Shown here: one piece after another, positions 1-7,559 of the stretch
Layout of the letters: each line of letters opens with the position of its first letter
How positions within the stretch are numbered: position 1 is the stretch's first letter
Source: Caldifarciminota bacterium 4484_100
GTDB taxonomy: Bacteria > Hydrothermota > Tepidihabitantia > SM23-42
NCBI GenBank assembly: GCA_002049785.1
Contig: MUKB01000017.1
Span: forward strand, 1 to 11,943
Direction: 5' to 3'
DNA: 11,943 nt
Made by a program: the position numbers and the translations under genes
Notes under the pieces: generated by a model
The model's input: the letters and a program-made list of their open reading frames with translations, nothing else
What the model was told of the DNA's origin: nothing
The model's database searches: none

Positions 1-2128
1 GCGGTTCAGGATACAGAGATCTATGGACTTTCATATCGCCAATTGAAAATGTTCAACATTGACCAAGTTCAAGACCTTGGTATTACCGGTGCCGGGGTGA
101 AGGTTGGAATACTCGATACCGGGCTAAGAAGAAGACATACTGCACTCAGTGATATTGATGTCATTGCGGAGTATGATTTTCTCGGTGGGGATCAGGTCTT
201 TTTCGGATCTCTACACCTATTCCACAGATAATGGTAATACCTGGCAACCCCTTGAAAAGCTCACTGATAATTACAGCAATTGGGCAGATCAATTATCGAT
301 CTGTGGAAAGGATACGCTCTTTGTATTTTATCGCGATAGGTATGGCCTGAAATATATGGTCTTTGCGGATACCATATTGGTTCCGTCAATGCCGCTCATT
401 GATGGCAGTTATTTTGAACCGGGCGCAATCCAATCTGGTGACACTGTATATGTAGTATTCCATTCCAGAAATACCCTCTACCTGAAGAAAGGAGACATCT
501 CTGGATTCTCATCCGAAGTTGCAATCGATTCTTCTCCGGCAACAATAAAAAATAGTGTTACTATCCCGGGAACAGGGAAAATGGGAGTCTTCTTTTCCAC
601 CGCCCCTGATGACTCACTCTTCTTTCTTGCCTCTTCACTTCCAGATACAACATTTTCCCGCAGGTTTATCGCTTCAGCAAAAACACCTACTGCAATAACG
701 AGCGGAGATACAATTCTACTCGCATATAAAGATATGTCGCAGCGTCCAGTTTTGACAATTGCCTTCAGACGTTCAGATGACTTCGGTAACATTTTCAACA
801 ACCCAATCGACCTCTCTGGTGAAATTCCCAGCGCCGGCAAAATATCCATTGAAAAATCCGGCAGTGAGGTCGTTGTTGCCTGGGAAAGTCAGGGAAAGAT
901 TTATTTCCGCACCTCCAATAACAACGGCACTGACTTCGGCCCACTTGATTCACTCAATAAAGAATTTGTTTATCTACCAACCCTGGCGAATACCGGAGCC
1001 GGAATTACCAAGATTTATGCCCTGCGTGGAGATACGATCACTGACGACGCCCCGAATGATCCCCAGTACTGGCATCCCAGACATGGCACCGAGATGTTGG
1101 GCCTTATTGGCGGATATTTTAGAGACCGGTATATTGGTGTCGCCCCTGGTGTCCAGTTTCTTATTGCCAAAACAGAAAATCCTGATTCCAATTATGAATA
1201 TCCGATTGAAGAGGACACCTGGATTGCCGGTCTGGAATGGCTTGAATCCCAGGGCGCAGATATCGTAAACAGCTCCTTGGGATATTCAGACTGGTATAAT
1301 TGGCCCCAGGACTTTGATGGTCATACCTCACCCGCCTCAATCGCTGCAGATGAGGCAACAAAACGCGGGATGATTATTGTCAATGCATCAGGCAATGTTG
1401 CGGTACCACGGATTGTCATCCCAGGAGACGCTGAGGGTATAATCACGGTTGGTGGTATCGATTCCCTCTATCTACGCTGGCAATACTCAGGTTACTTTCC
1501 AACCGATGACCATACGAAGAAGAAACCCGACCTTGTCTGTCTGAGTGCAGCACCGGTTGTTATTGATCCAGACTCTACAGATTCTTATCTCTACTCATTC
1601 GGGACATCAGGAGCAACTGCGATGGTAAGTGGAATCTGTGCACTGCTTCTTGAAGCCCATCCCGACTGGAATGTGGATTCAGTCAAGAATGCATTATTTT
1701 CAACTGCAAGTTATGTGGACTCACCATCTGATAGCTTAGGCTATGGCTGGCCTGATGCCTATCAAGCGGCTCAGTTCCACGAGGCACCGAGTGAAACCCT
1801 AAAAGGCAATATCTTCTTAAAACCCTATCCCAACCCATTCATACCGGATAGGGATGGATATGTCTATATACCGTTCAAATTGACTGAGAAGACTGCGGTT
1901 GAGATAAGGCTTTATTCATTGAGTGGAAGATTGATCAAAAAGGATGAACGTGAGGGTCTGCTGATGCCGGGTAGGTATGAAGACAAGAACCCGCAATCAT
2001 TAAAGGCGGCATTTATCTGGGATGGCAGGGATGAGGATGGCCAGGATGTGGGTAGTGGTATCTATTACTGCCTGCTCCTCACCTATGGCAGTGGCAATGA
2101 TATTGTCAAAATTGCCCTGATTCGGTAA
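1..2128 (+). CDS. Secreted subtilisin-like serine protease (S8) with beta-propeller insert and FlgD-Ig-like C-terminus; 5'-truncated, frameshifted
   Basis: This is a peptidase of the subtilase family, expected to act outside the cytoplasm. The reading frame is open from base 1 and the true start lies upstream. With one base removed at the frameshift (199-203) the visible part is about 708 residues. The catalytic triad is complete: Asp in GILDTG (codon 115-117), His in HPRHGT (1082-1084) and Ser in GTSGATA (1607-1609); the oxyanion Asn is in NASGN (1394-1396). Between Asp and His lie about 290 extra residues with three Asp-box (BNR/sialidase-type) motifs: STDNGNTW (221-244), SDDFGNIF (773-796) and SNNNGTDF (914-937). 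This suggests an inserted beta-propeller. The last 100 residues begin at PYPNPF (1823-1840) and continue to a WDGRDEDG..GSGIYY stretch, as in FlgD-Ig-like / type IX-style C-terminal domains of secreted proteins. Family assignment is secure; substrate is unknown. The signal peptide is outside the window. A weak AT-rich hairpin (2131-2145) follows the stop. Confidence 0.88.
196..206 (+). other. Frameshift site in the subtilase gene
   Basis: Upstream coding is in frame 1 (VIAEYDFLGGDQV) and stops at 229-231. Downstream coding is in frame 2 and stays open for about 640 codons. The switch falls at a run of five T (199-203). With four T the protein would read GGDQVFSDLYTYSTDNGNTW, which joins the subtilase strand smoothly to the first Asp-box. 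A G-run at 187-190 is an alternative position. I see no programmed-frameshift signal such as a slow or stop codon at the shift, so a homopolymer assembly error or a recent inactivating indel is more likely. Confidence 0.8.
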
Positions 2129-2149
2129 TTAAAGGACAACCCTTTTTAC

Positions 2150-2177
2150 TTGAAAAGTCCTGCAAAATAGATAATAT
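2150..2177 (+). promoter_or_regulatory. Sigma-70-type promoter of the ABC exporter unit, leaderless geometry
   Basis: A -35 TTGAAA (2150-2155), a 16 bp spacer and a -10 TAATAT (2172-2177) end 6 bp before the ATG at 2184. Transcription would start at about the start codon. No Shine-Dalgarno is present before the gene. The -10 match is weaker than in the other two promoters of this type in the window, but the geometry is the same. Confidence 0.55.
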
Positions 2178-2183
2178 AAAAAT

Positions 2184-3164
2184 ATGCCTGCTGATATTGT
2201 GGTTGATGCACTATATAAGTTTTTTAAGAAGGGCCGACCCGGTGAGGTGAGGGCGGTTGATGGAGTGAGTTTTCAGATTGAAAAGGGTGAATTATTCGGC
2301 CTGCTTGGCCCCAATGGTGCAGGCAAGACAACCCTCATAAAATGCATCTCCACCCTGTTGATACCTGACGCCGGGTCGATCAGGGTCGCAGGCTTTGATG
2401 TTAACAAAGACCCTCTCAAAGTGCGTCAGCAGATCGGCGTGCTCACCGGTGGTGAGAGGTCACTCTACTGGAAACTCACCCCGATCGAAAATCTGCGTTA
2501 TTTTGCTGCACTTTATGGTGTTCCCAGGAATCAGGTCAAAGAACGCATCGACTATCTCCTTAGCCTGATGGAACTGAAGGATAAAGCCCATACCCGGGTG
2601 GAGAAACTTTCATCCGGGATGAAGCAGAAGCTTTCTATTGCACGGGTTCTGGTACATAATCCACCTATCCTTTTGGTCGACGAGCCCACGATCGGCCTGG
2701 ACCCCTATTTTGCCCAGTTTGTGCGTAACTTTATCAAACACGAACTGAACCAGAGACTGGGCAAGACGATTCTCCTCACGACCCATTATATGGATGAGGC
2801 AGATGCACTGTGCGACCGGGTCGCATTTATGAATCAGGGCAGGATCGATGCCCTTGATACTCCCACAAGGTTAAAGCGTAGTATAATCAAGAAAGAGATA
2901 TTGGAAATAAAGTGTCTGGGCGAGTTACAGAAAGAGGAGTTTCCTGCTTTGGAAAACCTCCTCTCATTGAATATTACCCGACTGGATGGTTTCACCTACA
3001 TTCGAATGGGAACCGACAACCCCGAAAGGTTGCTGAGCAGGGTGATTGATTTTATCCAGCATCGGGTGAAGGTCTATTCGGTTCAGGTAACATCACCCAG
3101 CCTTGAGGATGTCTTTGTCTATCTTACCGGTGCGAGTCTGCGCCAGGGAGGAGATGATGCTTAA
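2184..3164 (+). CDS. ABC-2 type exporter ATP-binding protein
   Basis: This 326-residue protein is the ATPase of an export-type ABC transporter; it would sit on the cytoplasmic face and power the two permeases encoded next. Visible motifs are Walker A GPNGAGKTT (42-50), signature LSSGMKQ (142-148), Walker B ILLVDEP (162-168) and the switch His in LLTTHYMDEAD (His201). The region after Walker A (IGVLTGGERSLYWKLT) resembles the NatA/DrrA/NodI class rather than importers. The C-terminal 90 residues form the accessory domain common in this class, ending with SPSLEDVFVYLTG. The ATG at 2184 has no Shine-Dalgarno and is likely a leaderless start. Its stop overlaps the permease start by 8 bp. Substrate cannot be told: drugs, lipids, polysaccharides and Na+ are all known for the class. 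Confidence 0.93.
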   Translation: MPADIVVDALYKFFKKGRPGEVRAVDGVSFQIEKGELFGLLGPNGAGKTTLIKCISTLLIPDAGSIRVAGFDVNKDPLKVRQQIGVLTGGERSLYWKLTPIENLRYFAALYGVPRNQVKERIDYLLSLMELKDKAHTRVEKLSSGMKQKLSIARVLVHNPPILLVDEPTIGLDPYFAQFVRNFIKHELNQRLGKTILLTTHYMDEADALCDRVAFMNQGRIDALDTPTRLKRSIIKKEILEIKCLGELQKEEFPALENLLSLNITRLDGFTYIRMGTDNPERLLSRVIDFIQHRVKVYSVQVTSPSLEDVFVYLTGASLRQGGDDA

Positions 3165-3978
3165 AGGACTCAGAATTGATGTGCTCATCGAAGAGGTCAG
3201 AAAAAGTTTTCTGATACTTCTTGCCTATCCTATCGAAATTGCCTTCTGGATTATCTCACCCCTATTATGGGTCATCCCCTTGGTCTTTCAGGGAAGGGCA
3301 CTGATCGGTGGGCTGACAAGCAGCAGTTTCGGTAAACTTGCAGGAACTACAGAATTCATTCCCTATGTCCTGATCGGCGCAATCGTAAGCACCTATATGT
3401 TTTCTGCAGTCTGGAGTATGGGCAACGCCTTCCGTGACGAGACCTATTACGGCACCTTAGAACATATCCTTTCATCACCCACACCTGCAGTCTACATCCT
3501 TGTTGGAAAAGGTATATACAACTCTATACTCTCCACACTCTTTGTGGTCGTTCAGCTTCTGATCTGTGTATTCATCTTCGGCCTGGATATTACGCTTGCC
3601 AAGATTCTACCGATTATGGCCTTTCTCCTATTGTTGATTGTCGGACTTTATGGCATCGGATTTGCTGCTGCTGCCCTGACTATGCTCATCAAAGAATCGT
3701 ATGGACTACTACACCTCTTTGAATATATACTATTTCTATTCTCTCCGATACGCTATCCGGTTGAGGTGAACCCTATCACCCGGGCGATAAGTATCTTCAT
3801 CCCCCTGACCTATGCACTGATCGCCCTGCGCGGCCTATTGCTCGGTCTGAAATTCGACTTCTGGAAGAACAGCATAATTCTTTTAATAATCGACGCTGTG
3901 ATTATTCCCCTGGGTCTATTCATCTTTTATAAAATAGAAAAAAGGACAAAGAAAACAGGAACCCTGGCACACTATTGA
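3157..3978 (+). CDS. ABC-2 type transporter permease, first subunit
   Basis: This is a 273-residue membrane protein with about six hydrophobic segments, of the ABC-2 (NodJ/DrrB-like) permease family. It carries the family's coupling segment YYGTLEHILSSPTP (97-110), and a late FSPIRYPVEVNP...PLTYALIALR stretch that lines up with the second permease. The two are therefore diverged paralogues that probably form a heterodimeric pore with the ATPase. I choose the ATG at 3157 because GGAGG at 3147-3151 lies 5 nt upstream; the in-frame ATG at 3154 is only 2 nt away from it, and the frame extends further upstream inside the ATPase gene without a ribosome site. The start lies within the last codons of the ATPase gene, suggesting translational coupling. 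Confidence 0.9.
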   Translation: MLKGLRIDVLIEEVRKSFLILLAYPIEIAFWIISPLLWVIPLVFQGRALIGGLTSSSFGKLAGTTEFIPYVLIGAIVSTYMFSAVWSMGNAFRDETYYGTLEHILSSPTPAVYILVGKGIYNSILSTLFVVVQLLICVFIFGLDITLAKILPIMAFLLLLIVGLYGIGFAAAALTMLIKESYGLLHLFEYILFLFSPIRYPVEVNPITRAISIFIPLTYALIALRGLLLGLKFDFWKNSIILLIIDAVIIPLGLFIFYKIEKRTKKTGTLAHY

Positions 3979-3979
3979 T

Positions 3980-4813
3980 ATGTCAAAAATAGCACATTAC
4001 CTGCGCGCCATCAATGCAGAAAATATGAAGGAGTGGCGTATTGAATGGAAATACAAGCCCGATTTCATCCGGCAATTTCTTGAACCTTTTGTCTATCTTT
4101 TTCCCTACTTCCTCTATGGCTATGCACTTCTGGGTGGAAGATACTCATCACATTTGAAGAGTATCACCGGTGTTGATGATATGGTCGCCTACACATTTAT
4201 TGGCTATCTGATTATGGGATTCTTGAATACCGCATGCTGGGCTATGGGTTCATCATTGAGAAAAGAACAGTGGTATGGGACCCTTGAGGCGATATTTGTT
4301 GCTCCGGTGCCCCGCTGGGTATATGTGGCGGGTATGGCCCTCCATTCGACCTGCCACCAGGGGTTGATAATGGTTTTCCAGGCCTTTTTGATTACTACTG
4401 TATTCGCCCTTGTATTCAAAACCACAGGGATTTTTCTTGTGTTACTAATCGTCGTCCTTATGCTTATGGGTCTTTATGGCCTCGGCATAATGGTCGCAGG
4501 ATTCACAATTGGAATGAAACAGTGGTGGGTGATATCCGAAGCCCTGTCAACATTGATCACGGTCGTGACCCCAATCGCCTATCCCCTTGCGGTCCTGCCG
4601 ATATTTCTACAAAAGGCAGCACTATTTTTGCCGACCACCTATGGCATCATCGGGGTGCGCCACTTTCTCCTCGGTGAGAAACTGGCGATCAGTCTTCCTT
4701 TAATAATTTTCCGACTTATTGTGATTCTTGTTGTCTGGCTTACGGTCGGGTTTGCGCTCTTTATTTTTATGGACCGATATGGCCGGAAAAAAGGGATCTT
4801 ATCCTTATATTAA
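3980..4813 (+). CDS. ABC-2 type transporter permease, second subunit
   Basis: This 277-residue integral membrane protein has about six membrane segments and is the partner of the preceding permease. The same coupling signature is visible as WYGTLEAIFVAPVP (98-111), and the C-terminal half has VTPIAYPLAVLP and PTTYGIIGVRHFLLG, parallel to the first permease. The N-terminus (about 25 residues) is charged and cytoplasmic-looking. The ATG lies 1 nt after the upstream stop and has no good Shine-Dalgarno, so it probably relies on reinitiation or coupling. Together with the ATPase this completes an exporter of the one-ATPase, two-permease type. Confidence 0.9.
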   Translation: MSKIAHYLRAINAENMKEWRIEWKYKPDFIRQFLEPFVYLFPYFLYGYALLGGRYSSHLKSITGVDDMVAYTFIGYLIMGFLNTACWAMGSSLRKEQWYGTLEAIFVAPVPRWVYVAGMALHSTCHQGLIMVFQAFLITTVFALVFKTTGIFLVLLIVVLMLMGLYGLGIMVAGFTIGMKQWWVISEALSTLITVVTPIAYPLAVLPIFLQKAALFLPTTYGIIGVRHFLLGEKLAISLPLIIFRLIVILVVWLTVGFALFIFMDRYGRKKGILSLY

Positions 4814-4814
4814 A

Positions 4815-4821
4815 AAGGAGG
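4815..4821 (+). promoter_or_regulatory. Shine-Dalgarno deciding a TTG start
   Basis: AAGGAGG lies 4 nt before the TTG at 4826, the same spacing as before the gene starts at 10124 and 11516. This supports TTG as the real start of the symporter; the first internal ATG would remove the first membrane segment. Confidence 0.8.
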
Positions 4822-4825
4822 AAAA

Positions 4826-6256
4826 TTGAATACAACAATCCTTATTGAGTTTATTATCTATTTAGGCGTAATGCTCGGGGTTGGTTTCTATTTTGCCCGG
4901 AAAAAGATGAAGCAGGCAGATTTCCATCTCGGAGGTAAGAAGATTCCGGGTTGGGCACTTGCCCTATCTGAGCGGGCAACCGGTGAATCTGCCTGGTGTC
5001 TTTTAGGATTGACCGGCTTTGCATTTGCTTCAGGCCTCTCTTCAATATGGATTGCAGTGGGCTGTGTAACCGGAATCATAGTCTCCTGGCTGTGGCTGGC
5101 AGCTCAATTTCGCCGGGAAAGGGACAGGTATGATACCCTGACCCTGCCCGATTACTTAGCAACAAAATATCAGGAAAAAGGTAGTGTTATCCGTTGGTTT
5201 TCAAGCATCATAATTATCTTCTTCTTTATCCTCTATGTTGCTGCCCAGTTCAGTGGTGGTGGTAAAACACTGAATATCACCTTTGGCCTTCCGGTCACCT
5301 GGGGGATTATCATCTCTGCAGTGGTGGTTATCACCTATGCAATGGCAGGTGGATTCTTCTCGGTTGTCTGGACCGATGTGATTCAGGCTCTTCTGATGAT
5401 TATCACCTTGGTCGTCACTCCGATTATCGCCCTAATTGTTATACTACAAAATCACCTTTCAATTACGCAAGCCCTGACTCAGGCCGGAGCCGGGTTTGGT
5501 TCCTGGACCGGTGGTGCAGTAGGATTTGCAGTCGGGATTCTAATCTTCAATAACTTCTCCTGGTTCTTCGGTTATCTTGGTGGCCAACCCCAGCTCGATG
5601 CACGATGGATGGCGATGCGCAGTGATAAGGATGTCAAACTTGGGGCGACCATCGCCATTATCTGGACCCTGCTTGCATATACCGGGGCAATCCTATTGGG
5701 TCTTGCAGCAATAACCATTTATGGTGCAAAGGCGGTCCCTGACCCTGAACAGATTCTACCCTTTATGCTGATGAAACTGATGCCTGCCTGGCTTGCAGGA
5801 CTTCTCCTCGCTGGTGCCGTCGCTGCGATGATGTCCACAGCAGACTCCCAGCTACTGATTGCAACATCTTCAATCAGTGAGGATATTATCCACAAGGCAT
5901 TAAAGAAGAAGCTGGATGATCAAAGCCTGGTAAAAATTTCGCGTGTGGTAGTATTACTTGTCGGAATTGTGGCGTTAATAATGGCCTTTACTTCGAAGAG
6001 TCTGATCTACACAATTGTTGGCTGGGCCTGGGCCGGTATCGGATGCTCATTTGCACCAGCGGTAATCCTTGCATTCTTCTGGAAAAGGTTTAACAGCCGA
6101 GGTGTTATCGCCGCCTTAGTTTCAGGATTTATTACTACGGTAGTATGGATGACCACGGGTCTTGATAAAATATTTACCGCCCGGGCTGCAACATTTATTA
6201 TCGCATTCGTCCTGGCGATTCTGGTTACGCTTGTCAGTCCGTCAGAAAAGGAATAA
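4826..6256 (+). CDS. Sodium:solute symporter family protein (PutP-like)
   Basis: This 476-residue protein with about 12-13 hydrophobic segments belongs to the sodium:solute symporter (SSS) family and resembles the sodium/proline symporter PutP. Matches from memory include LTLPDYL (after loop 2), FSVVWTDVIQALLM, GGQPQLDARWMAM and MMSTADSQLL followed by SSISEDI. Ser337/Thr338 fall where PutP has its Na+-binding Ser340/Thr341. In the first part, ALSERATGESAWCLLG replaces PutP's segment containing Asp55; the aligned residue here is Gly53, followed by Glu54. Substrate is therefore uncertain: proline, another amino acid or a carboxylate. The TTG start has a strong ribosome site. It lies 12 nt downstream of the second permease, so it is probably co-transcribed with the ABC exporter. 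Its stop is 1 nt from the end of the convergent SEC-C gene. Confidence 0.9.
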   Translation: MNTTILIEFIIYLGVMLGVGFYFARKKMKQADFHLGGKKIPGWALALSERATGESAWCLLGLTGFAFASGLSSIWIAVGCVTGIIVSWLWLAAQFRRERDRYDTLTLPDYLATKYQEKGSVIRWFSSIIIIFFFILYVAAQFSGGGKTLNITFGLPVTWGIIISAVVVITYAMAGGFFSVVWTDVIQALLMIITLVVTPIIALIVILQNHLSITQALTQAGAGFGSWTGGAVGFAVGILIFNNFSWFFGYLGGQPQLDARWMAMRSDKDVKLGATIAIIWTLLAYTGAILLGLAAITIYGAKAVPDPEQILPFMLMKLMPAWLAGLLLAGAVAAMMSTADSQLLIATSSISEDIIHKALKKKLDDQSLVKISRVVVLLVGIVALIMAFTSKSLIYTIVGWAWAGIGCSFAPAVILAFFWKRFNSRGVIAALVSGFITTVVWMTTGLDKIFTARAATFIIAFVLAILVTLVSPSEKE

Positions 6257-6257
6257 A

Positions 6258-6818
6258 TTATTTAAGCCTTCCGCAGCACTTCTTATACTTCTTGCCACTG
6301 CCGCAGGGACAGGGGTCATTCCTGCCGACCTTTATCTCTGTTTTTTGAACCTTTTTAGATCTACCCCGGGTTCTGGAAGCACCCTGACCTTTCGGTCTGG
6401 CCCTCTTTCTGGGAATCAATTTTAAAAAATCTCTCTTGTATTCCTTTACCGTCTTAACAAGTTGAAGTCCTGGTCTGATATGACCTTCAGCCTCGAGAAA
6501 TTCAACCAGTTTGCTCAGAATCTCAGGAACCGGTTTTGCCTTTTCGGTTGTAAGGTTCAACTTATTCGGGGCATAGAATGTAAGGAACTGCTGAATATGG
6601 CGTGCTTCAGTCTCCCTTATCTCTTTATGTTCCACAAAGAAGATATAATCAAGAAAACTTTTGGTGATATAGTCTGCATTTTTCTTATAGCTGGCGGTCT
6701 TCTTCTTGAAGAATGGGGTGGCAAGAAAATCCCGGGTCAGGGAATTGGTCAGATGAACTAACCTCTTTTCCCGTTTGCGTTCATCCGCCGACTTTTCCAA
6801 AATATCGGTCAATGCCAT
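6258..6818 (-). CDS. SEC-C motif protein, otherwise unknown
   Basis: This 186-residue protein ends in a clear SEC-C zinc-binding motif: [18 protein letters not shown], with Cys170, Cys172, Cys181 and Cys182 in the C-x-C-x8-C-C pattern known from the SecA C-terminus. There it binds zinc and contacts SecB or ribosomes. The N-terminal 130 residues are mainly helical and charged and I do not recognise them. A basic, flexible linker (about 137-160, rich in Arg/Lys/Gly) precedes the motif. There is no signal peptide, so it is cytoplasmic, and a nucleic acid or ribosome contact is plausible but inferred. It has its own promoter and appears to be leaderless. It is a single-gene unit, convergent with the symporter. 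Confidence 0.88.
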   Translation of the reverse strand: MALTDILEKSADERKREKRLVHLTNSLTRDFLATPFFKKKTASYKKNADYITKSFLDYIFFVEHKEIRETEARHIQQFLTFYAPNKLNLTTEKAKPVPEILSKLVEFLEAEGHIRPGLQLVKTVKEYKRDFLKLIPRKRARPKGQGASRTRGRSKKVQKTEIKVGRNDPCPCGSGKKYKKCCGRLK

Positions 6819-6823
6819 AGCCT

Positions 6824-6851
6824 ATTATATCTGGTTGAGACCCCTTGTCAA
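6824..6851 (-). promoter_or_regulatory. Consensus promoter of the SEC-C gene, leaderless geometry
   Basis: On the minus strand a perfect -35 TTGACA (6851-6846), a 16 bp spacer and a perfect -10 TATAAT (6829-6824) are followed after 5 bp by the ATG (6818-6816). The intervening AGGCT is not a useful ribosome site. The first transcribed base should be at or beside the start codon. Confidence 0.85.
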
Positions 6852-6874
6852 TAAGGCAAATCTGGTACCAGGTG

Positions 6875-6890
6875 TAAACTTTTAAACTTT
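6875..6890. repeat. Tandem 8-bp repeat in the 6819-6929 intergenic region
   Basis: TAAACTTT occurs twice in tandem, about 24 bp upstream of the -35 box of the SEC-C promoter and downstream of the four-gene membrane unit. It could be an upstream AT element or an operator half-site pair, or chance. No convincing intrinsic terminator for the membrane unit was found in this 111 bp gap; only a 4-bp stem (CGGA/TCCG near 6910-6922) without a T-run is visible. Confidence 0.3.
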
Positions 6891-6929
6891 TCTAACGCCC
6901 TTTTTTAGCGGACAAAATCCGAAATGGTT

Positions 6930-7559
6930 TTATTTGATAATCCCGAGCCAGGGGCCGAGCAGAAACTGGATTCTTCCAATGAGCAGACTGATACGTGCCA
7001 TCACCGTATATCCGAAAGAGGCACCAAAACCGAGCATAATGAATATTATTCCCAGATTCGCGGTCGGTTTCAAAATTCCCTTTCTCTCTTTTGAAAAGAA
7101 GAAGTAGATAAGCGTGCTAACCACACCCACAAGACCGATGACTGCCCATAATCCGCTATCCCATCTCAAAAATGCATCCGGAACAAGCAATGTTCCCTGG
7201 GTCTGTTTGATTATATAGGTCTGAAATGTAGCAGGAATTGCTACACCAGAACCCCAACCGATGAGAAAGGCAATCGGCAACCTTATGAGATAGGCAAGTT
7301 TGGGAATGAATCGGGTAAAGTAAAGGATACCAAAGGCAAACGGGATAATAAAAATAATATTCCCCTGTTTAAAAAGCGGAATAACAAGATTCGGATAAAT
7401 CACATTATGCCAGGTAATCGCAATGAAATAACCTGCAGAGATTCCAACAAATAGGTGTTCGGCAAAGCGATATAGCAGATTATCCCTGAACAGAAACGAG
7501 AATATACAGAGGGTCAAAAATGCCGAGACCCATACCCAGATATCAGGTGAGAGGTTCAT
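6930..7559 (-). CDS. Polytopic membrane protein of unknown function (module gene 4)
   Basis: This 209-residue protein has about six predicted membrane helices (roughly residues 7-24, 34-52, 67-83, 90-110, 131-153 and 166-187) and short loops. A motif-like stretch LLYRFAEHLFVGISAGYFIA (28-47) looks like the conserved core, but I cannot name a family. The ATG overlaps the stop of the preceding gene (ATGA), and AAGGAGG (7571-7565) lies 5 nt upstream. It is the last gene of a four-gene run with two anchored alpha/beta proteins and a second polytopic protein, and so is probably a structural subunit of the same membrane complex. No catalytic motif, transporter signature or ligand site was recognised. 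Confidence 0.85.
   Translation of the reverse strand: MNLSPDIWVWVSAFLTLCIFSFLFRDNLLYRFAEHLFVGISAGYFIAITWHNVIYPNLVIPLFKQGNIIFIIPFAFGILYFTRFIPKLAYLIRLPIAFLIGWGSGVAIPATFQTYIIKQTQGTLLVPDAFLRWDSGLWAVIGLVGVVSTLIYFFFSKERKGILKPTANLGIIFIMLGFGASFGYTVMARISLLIGRIQFLLGPWLGIIK

Noticed and set aside
196..206. Programmed ribosomal frameshift in the protease gene
   Set aside because: No stop or rare codon at the shift, no slippery heptamer and no obvious downstream pseudoknot; a homopolymer error or mutation is simpler.
759..1268. Open frame on the + strand inside the protease gene
   Set aside because: It overlaps the conserved His region coded in another frame and its product has no recognisable pattern; it is a shadow frame.
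2131..2145. AAAGG-ACAAC-CCTTT hairpin as terminator of the protease gene
   Set aside because: Only five mostly A-T pairs and no clean T-run; too weak to list as a terminator.
6462..6761. Open frame on the + strand opposite the SEC-C gene
   Set aside because: Antisense to a gene with a clear zinc motif and consensus promoter; it has no ribosome site or recognisable product.
6891..6929. Terminator for the membrane module
   Set aside because: Only 4-bp stems are found and the homopolymer following on the minus strand is A rather than T.
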